Source: Selaginella moellendorffii (taxonomy: Eukaryota; Streptophyta; Lycopodiopsida; Selaginellales; Selaginellaceae). Taken from it: DNA of 64,000 nucleotides. The notes under the pieces are model-generated. The model was not told the origin of the DNA. It saw nothing but the letters and a program-made list of their open reading frames with translations, and ran no database searches. This document shows positions 32,601-44,477 of the stretch, piece by piece; within the stretch, counting starts at the first letter, position 1, and every line of letters begins with the position of its first letter. The stretch lies in contig NW_003314271.1 in the NCBI RefSeq assembly GCF_000143415.4, forward strand, positions 1,842,806-1,906,805, written 5' to 3'. The translations under genes were made by a program, and so were the position numbers.

Positions 32601-33854
32601 CTAGAGATGTAGCGAGAGATCGAGCGGCGACGACTCCTCCCATTGGAGTCCCGGGTTCTGGACAACACATCTTTGGAAACTTCCCGAATTGCTGGCAGCG
32701 GCGGCAGTAGCGGCCGCGTGAAGAACTTGGTCTGCGGTGCTGCTGGGAAGGAAGTGAAAACTCCCCGGCCATCTCTTGCTGCTGCTCATCGCATCATCGA
32801 ATCCGAAACCAGCGGCACCGCCACCCCCGGACATATCGTTGAACTTGGCACCCACGCCTCGTCCAAACTTTCCAATCATCTCGGGTGCAACGCACTTCCC
32901 CACCCCCGGCTGCGTCGAGATGAAAGGCTTGGACCAGCCATGGTGTCCCTGCGGGAGCTGCGACGTAGAGCTGGCGTTGGTGACGCTGAGACCGTTTCCA
33001 ACGCTGGTTTGAATGGCGGAAGCGTCCGAGAGAACGCCTTGTGGAGAGGTCTTGTGGTTGCCGGAGTGAGCTTGCAAGCATAGCGATCGACTCAAAGTCA
33101 CTCCACTGGAAGAAACTCCTCCTCCTCCGCCTCCTCCTCCAGCTCCTCCTCCTCCTCCTCCTCCTCCTCCTCCTCCTCCGTGACCAAAGTGGTGATGGTG
33201 CAAAGCTCCAAAGTTTGGCTGGCCGAGGCCCGTGAACCTGCCGGTTATGGTGCTCGACGCAGCCGCCGCTGCTGCCGCCGCCGCCGCCGCCGCCGTGCCA
33301 CACCGCTGGATCCTCCGTGCCGCGGTGCGCTCCCGCTTGTGCGCGTTCTGGTGGCCGCCGAGAGCTTGCGAGCTCGGGAACTTCCGCTGGCAGTAAGTGC
33401 AGGCGAATTGCCTGGGCTCCGACCCCTGCACGCCGCTGCCGGCGCCATCGAGCATGGTGGTGGTCGACGGAGGAGGCGTCGCTGTTCCTCCCCCGCCCCC
33501 TCGATCCGAGCTAGAGCTTGGAGAGACCCACTCGCTCGCCTTGAGCTCGTTGTCCCCGACTATCTCGTCGCTGTGATCTTCGTCAAGGGGACTGCCTTCC
33601 TCCATCAAGCTTTGCTGCTGCTGGAACATGTTGTACCCCACGGACGATCGATCGACCGAAAGGAAGTTACTCGAGCTCTGCTGCTGCTGCTGCTGTTGTT
33701 GTTGATGGTGGTGGAAGTGCTGTAGTTGCTGCTGTTGCTCGTCGCTGCTGCTGCTCCTCCTAAACACTGTTACTGTCGATGCCATTGCTCCGTCCGAGTC
33801 GCCTGTTCTCAAGCTCAAATCCAACGAGAACTGCTTTGACGATTCTTCGTCCAT
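32601..33854 (-). CDS. C2H2 zinc-finger protein, QALGGH type with EAR motifs
   Basis: Plant transcriptional repressor of the single-finger C1-1i class (relatives: ZFP, GIS, KNUCKLES, LATE FLOWERING). Intronless coding region of 417 residues. One finger: Cys152, Cys155, His168, His172 in [20 protein letters not shown], with the plant-only QALGGH (163-168) that contacts DNA, followed by a basic KRERTAARR stretch. Repression motifs of the EAR type occur at both ends: SLDLSL near residues 10-15 and LDLSLHL as the last seven residues. Homopolymers are prominent: Gln (about 38-82), Ala (about 187-199), His and a Gly run. It probably acts in the nucleus in development of shoots or reproductive organs; target unknown. 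A 3' splice acceptor at 33908-33910 suggests an intron in the 5' UTR. Confidence 0.94.
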   Translation of the reverse strand: MDEESSKQFSLDLSLRTGDSDGAMASTVTVFRRSSSSDEQQQQLQHFHHHQQQQQQQQQSSSNFLSVDRSSVGYNMFQQQQSLMEEGSPLDEDHSDEIVGDNELKASEWVSPSSSSDRGGGGGTATPPPSTTTMLDGAGSGVQGSEPRQFACTYCQRKFPSSQALGGHQNAHKRERTAARRIQRCGTAAAAAAAAAAAASSTITGRFTGLGQPNFGALHHHHFGHGGGGGGGGGGGGAGGGGGGGGVSSSGVTLSRSLCLQAHSGNHKTSPQGVLSDASAIQTSVGNGLSVTNASSTSQLPQGHHGWSKPFISTQPGVGKCVAPEMIGKFGRGVGAKFNDMSGGGGAAGFGFDDAMSSSKRWPGSFHFLPSSTADQVLHAAATAAAASNSGSFQRCVVQNPGLQWEESSPLDLSLHL

Positions 33855-33907
33855 TGCCTCTTGTTTCTTCCTTCCTCTGGAAATGGATTCTCTTGGCTCT
33901 TCACGCC

Positions 33908-34510
33908 TGTAACAACCAAATGGATCTTCATCATGTCAGTAAAACCAACACAATAAAACTTTTTTTTAAAAAAAAGAAAGACAAATTAAAATGACCACAG
34001 ACTGTTGAATAAAAATGAAAAGGAAAAAATAAAAATAGCTCTCTCTCACTTTTTTTTTTTTTTTTGCTTTCACACTTCACACCAGATCGCTTGCATGCTA
34101 GCAAGCTAGAAATCTTTCTAGAATGTGGCGAGGACTAGACGAGCGAGAAAAGCTCTATCATCTTTCACACTTTCCTATAAGCAACTACTCTCTCACACTC
34201 ACACTCGCTCCAAGATTTGGGGCTTTTCCCGGAATTGCGAGAGGCATCCACATCTTCTAGCACTACCAAATTGGGGGAACCAGCATTTAGATTCACGAAC
34301 CGAATGCAAGCAAGAAAGCATCAAAAGAACAGAGAGAGCGCGAGCGAGAGAGAGAGAGATCGATAGGAAAGGAAGAACACCCACCGAGCTAGAGCTGGAG
34401 TGATCTAAGCCGCCGGCGCTGGCGCCGCGCATCCCCCACCCCTCCTCTCCAATCCGCTGCATCCGCTAGGGCGCCGGGGAGGAGAAAATCCGCGCCTTGC
34501 GAATCGCGAC
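33908..34510 (-). promoter_or_regulatory. 5' UTR region (with probable intron) of the zinc-finger gene
   Basis: The minus strand shows GGTTGTTACAG|GCGTGAAG with the acceptor ending at 33908, 54 bases before the ATG. A polypyrimidine tract lies further upstream. A CT-rich run, common in plant leaders, lies at about 34325-34362. The donor could not be fixed. Confidence 0.45.
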
Positions 34511-36524
34511 TCTAGATCACGGGAGGCCTGCGCGAGAAAACTCGGATCCCTAAAACCAATCCGACAATGCTTGGAAGCTCTGCGGGTGTAAGTGTGTGTG
34601 TGTCGTGACGGAAGAAAAGCCCCTCTCCTTCTCTTTTACTAAGTACCGAAGTACTTATCACCAAGTTGATCCATATTATTTTACCTTGCAAGATAAAATT
34701 TCGAAGTTTAAACTCCGTCGTTGTCCGCGGTAAATGCACGCCTTCCGTACCGCTCCAATTTTTTTTTTTTTTTTTTTCTTGCACTGTCGCTTTTGGTGAC
34801 CAAAAAACTGACTCGGCCAAGGCGAATATTCGGGCACCTGTCGATAGCAAACTCTGGAACATCATACGGTCGATTTTAATCAAAGTGGTCTTATGCCTCC
34901 AGGTGGGCGCCAAAAGACCTCAAAAGCATGTATTATTATTAATCAGCCTCCATTTGTTTTATTATTATTCTTCGTTTGAAGGGGTAAAAAAGTAAGCGCT
35001 TTTGGACTTGCAGTGTTCTCTTTTTCGAGGATTCCTGAGATGCCTTCGCCTCGCACTTACCGCGAAAATGGTGGGGCTTGTGCTGCGTCAACTTTATAAA
35101 GGCGGAGAGGTTCTCTCGTTCAAGCTTCCAGTCCACATTCCTGTTAAGGAGTTTCTTCCTCTATTATATACAAATCTTGACCCATGGAAGTGCGAAAAGG
35201 TGGCGGCTTCGTGCATGCACACTGCCCTAAAGCTAGAAAACAAGAAAACAAAGTGGCTTTGGGGAGGAGGAACTTGGTTGGGGTGGAACATGTCATGATC
35301 CTTTTAAACTAATCATTTTTTAGGTGTTTTTGCTCAGTTTGTACACAAAGACTATCTGGCCGCACATGTTACTAGATTGGTGTTTGAGCGTATCTTTTGC
35401 TGGCTTTGAATTTGAAAAGGTCGCCCTGGGGATTATCATGTTGTTTGATACAATCCACGAGAACCCAAAGCAATGATCACGATGAGACAAGATTTATATC
35501 AGTAACGAATCGAAACTCATTTTCTATGCGATCAATGTTGTACGTAGTGTCTCGTTCTTGCGGGGCTCCTCCTGGCTGGATCGATCGAATCAACCGGAAT
35601 CTCGGATGTTTCAAGCCCGGTCTTTTGGATCGAGGCGATTTCTTGTTTTATAAGCTGTAATCCCCTGCTGCTTGCTTGCTCGACTTCGTGGCTTCATTCA
35701 TGCACCAAAGAAAAACGAGCTCACGCATCATCAGTACTTTGAAGATTCCCTCCGTGCTTATCTATAGCTTAACCTTAAAAAGCAGTATAGTTGATTTAAT
35801 CGTCCTACGTACACTTGCGGGACAAAGTCGCTCGTCCTTTTAGAAAAGGAGTTCTTCTCGTGACATTGACAAGAGTTTTCGAGGAAAACAACACGCGAAG
35901 CCGCGACTTAAAGCAATATTCTATCGCTGATCCATTTGATTTTGACGAACACAAACAAAACGGAAGGATTCAAAGTGAGACAATGAGATCTCCTGCAGAG
36001 ATCCCCCTTGCAACTAAAGGTGTCGCAAAATCTTAAAAAAGGAATTTTTAAGTTTTAGAAAAAGGAAGAAGGAAACACTAGCCTTGTTTCGTTTCTCGTG
36101 TGAAGTACGCAACAAAGTTGCGCCAACTTTTCCTTGTTCCCATGACGCCCATGCTACGTCACGTCCATTGGAGCAATAAAAACTACATACTTGCATGGTT
36201 CTACAACATAGGCATAAAAAGGAATGTAGGAGCTAGTATGTTGAAAGGAAAAAGCCTAATCTATACCGTACGATTGGTCCAAACGTTCTCGACGGTGGAG
36301 ATTGGCCGAGATTGAAGATTATCTTTCTCTCATGTTGTCTGTTTGGATCCAATGTATCTTCTCTTGTTTTCTATTTTGTTTCTTTCATTGTCTCGTGGAA
36401 AAGGATATGTAGGATCACTCTCCGAATCAATGCACAAGAGGACAGAATTTGGAGGAAATAGCCCCTGGTGTTGTTTGCTTCGCGAGAAAGACACCCAACT
36501 GAAAACCACCACACGCACAGAGAA

Positions 36525-36557
<33 letters not shown>

Positions 36558-37192
36558 ATACGCAAGATGAAGTATCTTGTATCATCTCTATCGATCGATC
36601 GCTATCGCAGCACAGTAAAAGGTGGCAGTATAGAAAAGAAAAACAAAGTCTAGCTTATAGTAAACGATCCAGGGTCCGTGAACTGGGAGCTCGCCAGGCA
36701 GCACTCATTTCAACAGCGACAGTTAGCAACGACCCCACAAAAACACCATCACTGTGGAGTGGGGTACTTTCTCTCGGATTTTAGGGCTATGTCAGCGTCG
36801 TACGGGCGCCCCCAGACAATCCGTACGCGACTATGTGTGCATGCACGCACGAACACCACGAAACGCATTCATCTCTGTGCGTTGTTTTTGTGTGCTTTTC
36901 TCGTTTCTACATTTATTTTGTGAACATTTCTGGATCCGTGTTGAATGAATCCATCCATTCCGCCGCTGCTGGCCGCGCTTCCGTCCGCTTTGTCTTTTAA
37001 TTCACAGATTTCTGGAGCTGGATGAAGAGTAGGGAAGAGAGGAAGCATCTTTTTTTGTGGCCTGGAGGAGCAATCGCTTTCCGGAACCTTGAATGTGTTC
37101 TTGGCTGATCGGGTGTCGTATGGATGGTCTACACTTAGCTACGCTCTACGAATTCTTACACACACAAGTATAGCAGCAGTGCTATGCCAACT

Positions 37193-37226
<34 letters not shown>

Positions 37227-38626
37227 GAAGAAGGCCCGGCTACAGGACATCTTATGAGTCGTATAATGGTACTCTCTCTGATAGGAAAAAGGAAAAAGAA
37301 ATAAATGAATTTATTATTAAGTTTTGTAACCATCCATTCATTCATTTGTTTGTGGGAAGAAGTTATCTAGAACAAGTTCTACTTGTTGGAATCCACGATT
37401 TGTCCAATCCAATAGTGTAGCTCGATTCTTTACTACTGGCGATTCCTAGTGTCCAACACTTTTTTTCCCTTATATTTTTTTATCGCGGGCGAACATCAAA
37501 GATCCGTCTTTCTTGTCTTGTCTCCTGGAGGCTGGAGCTGCGAGGACCTTTATCGGAAAAGAAAAGGACAGCCTTTTGTAAGTATATAGACAATTCTTGT
37601 GTCTTTAGAAGTAGTGCACACAGCTTTGGGTTGGACATTTCAACCAAAGCTTCACAGCTGTTGCGGTTTGATATCTTAGTAGTATTTTAGAATCCATTCA
37701 AAGCCTGCCAGATCGTTGTGAAGCTATACATGCTGGATAGAAAGGTGTGTTGCAGCAACTTGGAATTTGACACCTCCATGAAACCACAGCTCGTTTCCAT
37801 CCAATCCCTTGAAACTTCATGACGTTACTTATTCTAGTACATATATAAATATATATGTTCTGTTCTTGGTAGCTTCTTGTAAATTCACTGCTACTTTCTT
37901 GCATTTTATATATAGGTGTTTCTATCGAGAAATTTCTTGCTAGCAGATCAATGACCCATTCGATCTCCCCAACCAACAACAAAACAAAGCTAAAAAAGAG
38001 AGGAAAACTGAGGAGTCTGTACCTTCCAAGCTTGAGGACATTTGTGTTAGATCTTAAAGAAGTAGCACAGAAGAAGGGAAAGAAGAGTTGCCCGACTTTT
38101 TGGAAAGTTTCATGTCTCGCCGGTTGTCATATATTAATGACACTTCACAACACTTTGTTGGCTAGAAATGTTTTTTTTCCCATTGGATTGTTTGTTCATG
38201 CGAAGTGGACCCTGACTCTAGTTGGCTGCTAGCTAAGACGAAAGTATCATCATCACTGCTGGTCGAGAAGAAAATCTTTGGGAAATCGCCTACATAGTTC
38301 CTCATGGGCCCAAATATATTTCCTAGTTCTGCTTTCAAGCGAAACTCTTTATATATCTTCCAGCAATGAATTCTATGGGACATAAAATTAGCAGCTTGCC
38401 TTTCTATCTTGTTTTGAGACACGTAGCCGCACGAAAGAAAAGACGAGAGATTTCCAGCTGGATGAGATTGTCCACGCAAACTTTGTTCAAGCTGTATGGC
38501 TGCTAATTAGAGAGCATATCACAAGCTCTTGGCAAATGCAGCACGAAGAAAGAGCCTTCTTTCAGCTAGAATTTGTAATATAGCATTTTCTAAAGAGAAA
38601 GAATAAAGTCTCCACCACATTCCATA
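34511..38626. other. Gene-poor intergenic region, part 1
   Basis: No gene supported on either strand. Simple repeats: (GT)n near 34590, poly-T near 34760, (AC)/(AG)n at about 36522-36556, (GATC)n near 36590 and (CAG)n at about 37194-37220. The open frames are short, mostly lack ATG and show no domains. Confidence 0.4.
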
Positions 38627-38650
38627 TTTTCAGGCATGCATGCCTGAAAA
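38627..38650. other. Perfect 24-bp palindrome
   Basis: TTTTCAGGCATG followed by its exact reverse complement, with no spacer. It contains the RY-like core CATGCATG, a motif bound by B3-domain factors in plants. Confidence 0.7.
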
Positions 38651-41069
38651 ACTTTTGGAAAATAGAGAGGATCTAGCAGCAAGAGGAATACTCACGGCAA
38701 TAAAGAAGATCCAGCAGCAAAAGAGAGAATGAATATGAGATGAGAGAGAAAGGTAGATTAGAGTGTCATGCTTTTTAGTTGTGCACATGGATAAAAGCCT
38801 GTAATTGAAATATGAACCTTTGTAGCATTGTTATATGTCCTTGATCACCTTCCCTTCCCTCAAATATTAAATCTAGAAATTAAAATGGCAACCTGTACAA
38901 AATAGGTTGGCTGTTAGGGCTCTGGTTTTTACGCTTTTTTAACGGTTTAGATTCCAATTTTGGATGGTATTTGGAACATATAGAGTGGATCGAATCAAAA
39001 GCTCGAGGGGAAGGCATCTAGTCCCCTAGTTTGTGGCCTCCCGGCTAGTTTGATTACTTCCAAAACAGTGAACTCTATATCTTTCACATGATTTTGCCTA
39101 TTTTTTGCAAACCATATGTTAGCAACATTCCTAAACTACGTTAACCTCCAATGCATTCCATTTTCCCAAGAGCAACTTGGAGGCCAACTTGGCTTTGCTC
39201 CAGGCTTTTTCAATCTTAAGCTCTCTAATCCTGCTCTAGAGTGATGGCAATCAGTGAAAGGAGAATGCCAAGGGGAATCGTCAAGAGCATTGAAAACGTA
39301 GATGAGTTCTAAGAAATATTTTCATTTTCATTGATTTCCTTAAAATTGAAGGACTATAAACAATTCTAGGATTGCATGGCAATCTCATATAACTAGACTT
39401 TGCCATTATAAATGCTTAATAGTGAATATTTTTATTCTAGGAATTTTCTAGAATTTTAGTAATAAGAATACTATTCATCTTTAAATTTCAGTTTAAATTT
39501 CATTAAACACCTCTAATGAATTTAAAATATTTTAAGTTTAAATTCATATTACCATCAGAGAGGCTAGAAATTATAAGCTCAAATATATAGCGGTATGAGC
39601 TCAACACACGGCTAGTGTGCTTTAATGATACCAGGCATGATATGGATGATCTGTTGCGGGAGCCACTGTGTACTCACTAGTATGACTTTGTGTGGTCTTC
39701 GACAATAGTTTATATACCAGGGATAAGCTTGTCACCGTTCTACTTGTCCAATGCGAATGGGTATGAAGATGATTTTTCAAGATTTCTCATGAAAGTCTGA
39801 ATGTGTTGTTGCAGCAGACTTTGTTGATCAACACAAGTTTCCAAGGAGGAGGCTTCTGCATGAATAAGGCAATGTGTGATTGGAACCAATCTAGTTGCAA
39901 GCTTGGGGATTAGAAGCATGGACACATTCTGTTTTCTTTCCCTTAGGGAAAGAAAATTACCTGGTTCTCCAAGAGGCCAACGAGATCGAATTGCAGACAT
40001 AGCATGTGGAAAGCCAAGGCATCTTCCACCTGGCCAGCGTTGCATAAGAGGCAAAGTCGTAGATACATGGGAAGTCTTAGGCATTTCCCCATTGAACGGA
40101 GATAAGGGAGCTTCAATTTCAAGGAAAATGAGGAAAGAGTAGGTAAGCAATGCATCCTCTATTTCCCAAGTGGTCTTATGCTTCCAGATGTATTATTATA
40201 CCCCCCCAAATACATGTTAGACTGTTGACATGAAGGATGGTTGTGTAGTTGGAACTAGTGGTGGCTGTTCATAAGTACATCTCGTATTAATAATTTTACT
40301 TTGATCTAGCATTGCAAAACCTGATGCTATACTTCAAGGGTGAGGTATAGAGCTATATGCCTACACTGCAATGTATCAATCTCTTAATTCAGTGAAGAAT
40401 TTTCCGGATGGCTGGTACAGGCATATTTAAAGTGTGTATAAGAGGTATGTTATTTGGTTTTATTGAGTGTTACTTATATCCTTTGATTTTTTAGAGACTT
40501 AACTTTCCTCTAGCTTGTATGGGATGCAATTATTTTATCAATTGTTGATTCATGTATTAATTGGTGATAAAGTGTTGCAACACCACAAGACATAGTTACT
40601 GCTGTTCAAATACGGTAAAAAGAAACGGGTGAAGAAGTTGATGACTTTGAAGGTGGATATATCTAATGCCCCACATAACCTATTCTATTCTTGGTCTCAG
40701 CCTTGCTTGCACACACTCTTGCTTAATGTGGTCTTGGCCTTAAACTGCTACACTTCCACATCCTCTACTAACTGGCACTTAATCTCTCTTCCTAACTGAA
40801 AAGTCTTGCAAAGAATTGTATGCAATGTTTAGAGTTTTGACATAATTCTAAATCTAGGCTGTTGAAATCTCTCAATCTTTATTTTTTGCTTCTTGTTGCT
40901 TGTTAGTGCTTTTGCACAGTTTGCTACCTTGATCTAACGCCTCAAGCACCCAACACATTCAACACCTCAACTATCCCAAGTATTGCAATAGAGATTGCAA
41001 TCAGAAGGCTCATCCTCCTTCTCATCACTGGCCTCCTAGCTAGCAAATGCCATATGCAGGATCAAGAGG
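38651..41069. other. Gene-poor intergenic region, part 2
   Basis: No intact gene. At 39740-40150 the minus strand has a 136-codon frame and, one frame over, a weak PPR-like stretch (RLCLLCNAGQVEDALAFHML). It is not convincing enough to call. The rest is AT-rich and unrecognised. Confidence 0.4.
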
Positions 41070-41213
41070 GATTTGATACCATGAAAGTGGAGAGATGTGG
41101 ACACAAATGAGGAGGAAAGAACTCTATATCACTATATATGAATGGGTATATATATATAGAACTACTGCCATGTGGGCATAACCACTACTATATCATCTCT
41201 CTACTATCTAACA
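41070..41213 (-). mobile_element. Short LTR-like segment with adjacent primer binding site
   Basis: Minus strand: a 132-bp block starting TGTTAGATAGTAGAGAG and ending CACTTTCA (41213-41082) is followed at once by TGGTATCAAATC (41081-41070). The first eight bases of that sequence match the initiator tRNA-Met primer binding site. TG...CA ends and the TGTTAGA start are typical of Ty1/copia or miniature (TRIM-type) elements. No second LTR or coding remains were found downstream on the minus strand, so it is probably a relic. Confidence 0.45.
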
Positions 41214-42682
41214 ATACCATTCATGATTGTTGTTTTGCCAAACTAAGGTGCTGGTGTCCACTCAAATTCAAATTACTTAAAACTCTGCAGAAAGCTATGT
41301 TTTCTTCTTCCAATCAATATGACAATATCCAAGACCATTCGTTTAAGTTCGGAGGTGCTCCAGTAAGCTTATTTGATCTAAGCACCTTCTTGATTAGTAG
41401 CTAGACCACCTTGGCTTCTACCATACATTTTTATTCTTTGAAATCCTTAGGAGTTTGAGACTTCACCAAGGCACTTCATTGTTAGCAATAACAAGAAAAA
41501 AGATTTGTGTTCAAAACTATAGCCTTCACAAATGAGGTGTACAGTACTTACGGCTGCTAACTTGTTCAGGAATCTCAACTATGGGATCTGGCAAACTTGA
41601 ACATCACATTCTAAGGGCGTTGTGGGCCAAAGTTTGACAGCTTTCGAATAAATCTTTTTGTACTAAACCTTTAAAACATGAGTTGGTGGCTATTTCTTCC
41701 AGTGAAATATTTTGATGATGTTTGCTGCATGGCCAGGTCGAGTATCATCTGCCACCTCCCTCATCTGCAAGAATCCAGTCCGCGGTCACTCCTGGATTCT
41801 ATGGCATTCCACAGCGATCATACAATTGGGGAAACAAGGGGGGGACTGGATTATGCAAAAGCCCATGGCTCTATGGACATCCCAAGTTTCCAGGGATTCT
41901 TCAAGGTTGTTTGACTCATGCTCCGTATCGATCTGGAATCCTATATTTCCTAGAGGTACCATGCCACGATCGATGCTTGGTGTTGTAAGGGATCGCAGCT
42001 GGATGTGAAGAGATGGCAGTGGAATCGTTCAACAGCTGCGTCGATCCGACGCTTCCCTGGGTGCGAGTGATAGTATGTGGATAAAAAAATTATAAAATAA
42101 ATTTAGAAAAATGAGATCGAGTTTTTAATTTAATTAGATTAACTGATCCATGGTGGTTAATGGTCCATTAATTGTTAATTATTACTGTTAGATGGTTATA
42201 GAATCTACCGAAATATTGGGATAAATAACATCAATATATTCCTATTTGGTCTGTATATAGAATAGCCAAGAAAAGAATTGCTTCAAGCCGCATTTGCTAG
42301 CACATTAATATAGCTATAAGATCAGGCATGGCCTTTCTTCTCTTTAACTTGTTTCCATGACTGGATGATCTGGTCTGGCTCAAACCAAGAAAATAGGCTC
42401 ACAACCATTGCTTTTCTATAGTATGTATGGTTCTTGTGATCTTTTTGTGTCTCTTATTCCCGCATTGAATTTTATGGTGGGACTTTAAATTTCAAGGGAG
42501 GCAATGAGTTCCAACTCCCTCTACGAGTGTTGATGGCTAATTTCACTTGTAAATGTCACGCAACTTTCCTCCTTTGGCACTACAAACCCATTCTCTGGCC
42601 TAGGAACCACTATCTCATCAGAGATAATCATTAAAATTAACTAATTGTGCTACCGAGCCCTAACCCTCCCGAGCTGGGAGGT
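41214..42682. other. Gene-poor intergenic region, part 3
   Basis: No gene supported. A GC-richer patch at 41690-42010 has three overlapping short plus-strand frames but no recognised domain. An AT-rich patch at 42080-42260 resembles transposon DNA. The promoter of the next gene should lie in the last few hundred bases. Confidence 0.4.
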
Positions 42683-44116
42683 ATGGCGCGCTCGAAGGCG
42701 CCCAGGGCATTTGTCCTGCGCAGGCATTTGCTGTGCGCAGCTGCGGCGATGGCGCTTCTCGTCGTGTGGGCAATGTGGATGAGCAAGGAAAATGAGGGGG
42801 CCGGGAGCGGCCACACGAGGTATCTGTACTGGGGATCCAGAATTGATTGCCCTGGTAAGATGTGTGAGGTCTGTGGAGGTCTGGGACACCAAGAATCCAG
42901 CCTACGCTGCGCTCTGGAGGAGGCGATTCATCTAAACAGGTAAGAATCCTCTCCCCTTCTAGATTTTCTAGATTTCTTAGTCCTTTGTGTGGATTTGCTC
43001 GCCAGGACATTTGTGCTTCCTTCGACGATCTGCATTGTTGGAAAGCACAACGATCGAATGCTTCCTGGGACGTCCTCCAGGTGAAGCTACGTTTTCAGTT
43101 TCTTGGAATTTCTATAAGCTGGACGTCTGCTTGATCCAGTTGGGACTCGAGAGAGTGTGCTGTGGAGGCTTTGTACGATTTGGATCTCATGTCCTCTACT
43201 GGAATTCGTGTCATCACGGACAGCTCCAGAGAATGGATCTCTTCACTACGAGCAGCGCGTAGCGTCGAGCATGCTCTGGTGAACGTTCATGGATTAACTC
43301 GTCAAGAGATCTCTCAAAGTCCACTACACTCGCATGCATTGATCATTAATCGGACAGCCAACTCGCTTGCATGGTAAGCTTTCTCCTGTTCTTAACCCTT
43401 CTTACAAGTTTTTTTTTTCCAGGTTTGTGGAATGCAAGGATAGGAAAAACCGCTCCGCCGTGATGCTCCCATACGCCTATCTTCCAACAATGGCCGCAAA
43501 GCAACTTCGTGAGGCTGCCGAAAAGGTCTTTACGTTTTGTTTTATATTTCTCTCTCGGAAAACTTAAGATAGATGGACTAAGTTTGCTTGCTTGTGGCGC
43601 ATCCAGATACAGCAACGTCTTGGGGACTATGATGCGATGCATGTCCGGAGAGGAGACGTGCTGAAGGTTAGAAAAGACGGGCAGGGGGAGAAAAAGACCA
43701 AGTTTCCACACCTAGACAGAGATACACAGCCAGAAGCAATTCTCCGGCGGATATCCGCCTGGGTATCACGGGGACGGACACTCTACGTTGCGTCCAACGA
43801 GAGAAAACCGGGCTACTTTGATCCATTGGGATCCAGGTACTTCGATTGGATTTTTGCTGAACTGTGGTCGTGATCTTTTCTTTCATTGCCCCCTCTTTTC
43901 TTTTGCAGATATAAGATTGCATCTTCATCTAATTTCAGTGACATCCTGGGCCCTGTTATTCATAACAATTACCAGCTTTTTATTGTAGATCGGCTGGTTC
44001 TCTCCGGCGCAAAAACGGTCATACAGACATTTAAAGAGAACCCCGGGGACCTTAGCCTGACAGACGACGAGAAGAAAGTCCTCAGGTGGCAAAAACCTGT
44101 CTATACGTTTGATTGA
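42683..44116 (+). CDS. O-fucosyltransferase-like glycosyltransferase (GDP-fucose type)
   Basis: Golgi type II membrane enzyme of the plant O-fucosyltransferase-like family, expected to transfer fucose or a related sugar to protein or cell-wall glycan. Exons: 42683-42939, 43006-43080, 43140-43373, 43423-43525, 43607-43836, 43909-44116; 368 residues, all in phase. A short basic cytosolic tail is followed by one membrane helix (about 15-33). The catalytic domain has RTFVLPSTICIVGKHNDRML, the nucleotide-sugar motif HVRRGD (235-240), the acceptor/donor-binding stretch HLDRDTQPEAILRRISAWV, LYVASNERKPGYFDPL and a C-terminal NNYQLFIVDRLVLSGAKTVI. The chosen ATG gives the usual short anchor; an upstream in-frame extension has no ATG. 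Acceptor substrate unknown. Confidence 0.88.
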
Positions 44117-44477
44117 GAAACGGCACGCAGCACAAGCAGAAGCTTTGTGCTTCCCAAAACCAGGTAGCGTATTGTTACGTCTTAATGCACTATAGTACCC
44201 GTACACATCTTTCCAGGTTTTAAAAGCATTGAACGGGGAACTTTAGCTCATGTTGCGGTAAGCATACTAACTTTTCGTGGTCCCAACTCCAGAGCTGAAA
44301 CGGCTTATTGGATGTATGTATGCATTGCGTGCATGGGATGTTAGTGCATACATGCCCATCGATGTGATGCATTAAAGCTTCGCCATCGTGCTTCTCGTGG
44401 TATGGACTATAAAGTCGCTGCTGTTTTGCTCGCGGCCTTTAAAAATCATTTTAAATTGATAAAACTTGTGTATATTT
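44117..44477. other. Short spacer between convergent genes
   Basis: Holds the 3' ends of the glycosyltransferase (plus) and MATE copy 2 (minus). No further gene seen. Confidence 0.5.

Noticed and set aside
33180-33725. Plus-strand 181-codon frame rich in Arg and Leu
   Set aside because: Antisense shadow of the zinc-finger coding sequence with its homopolymers.
39740-40150. 136-codon minus frame and a PPR-like stretch in an adjacent frame
   Set aside because: Only one weak motif (CNAGQVEDALAF); neighbouring sequence shows no further repeats.
41678-42008. Three overlapping plus frames, one with a GFYGIPQ stretch recalling cytosine methyltransferases
   Set aside because: Resemblance is a few residues only; no catalytic motif and no exon structure nearby.
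42647-42682. Upstream extension of the O-fucosyltransferase-like gene
   Set aside because: The extended frame opens with GTG; the first ATG is at 42683 and gives a normal type II anchor.
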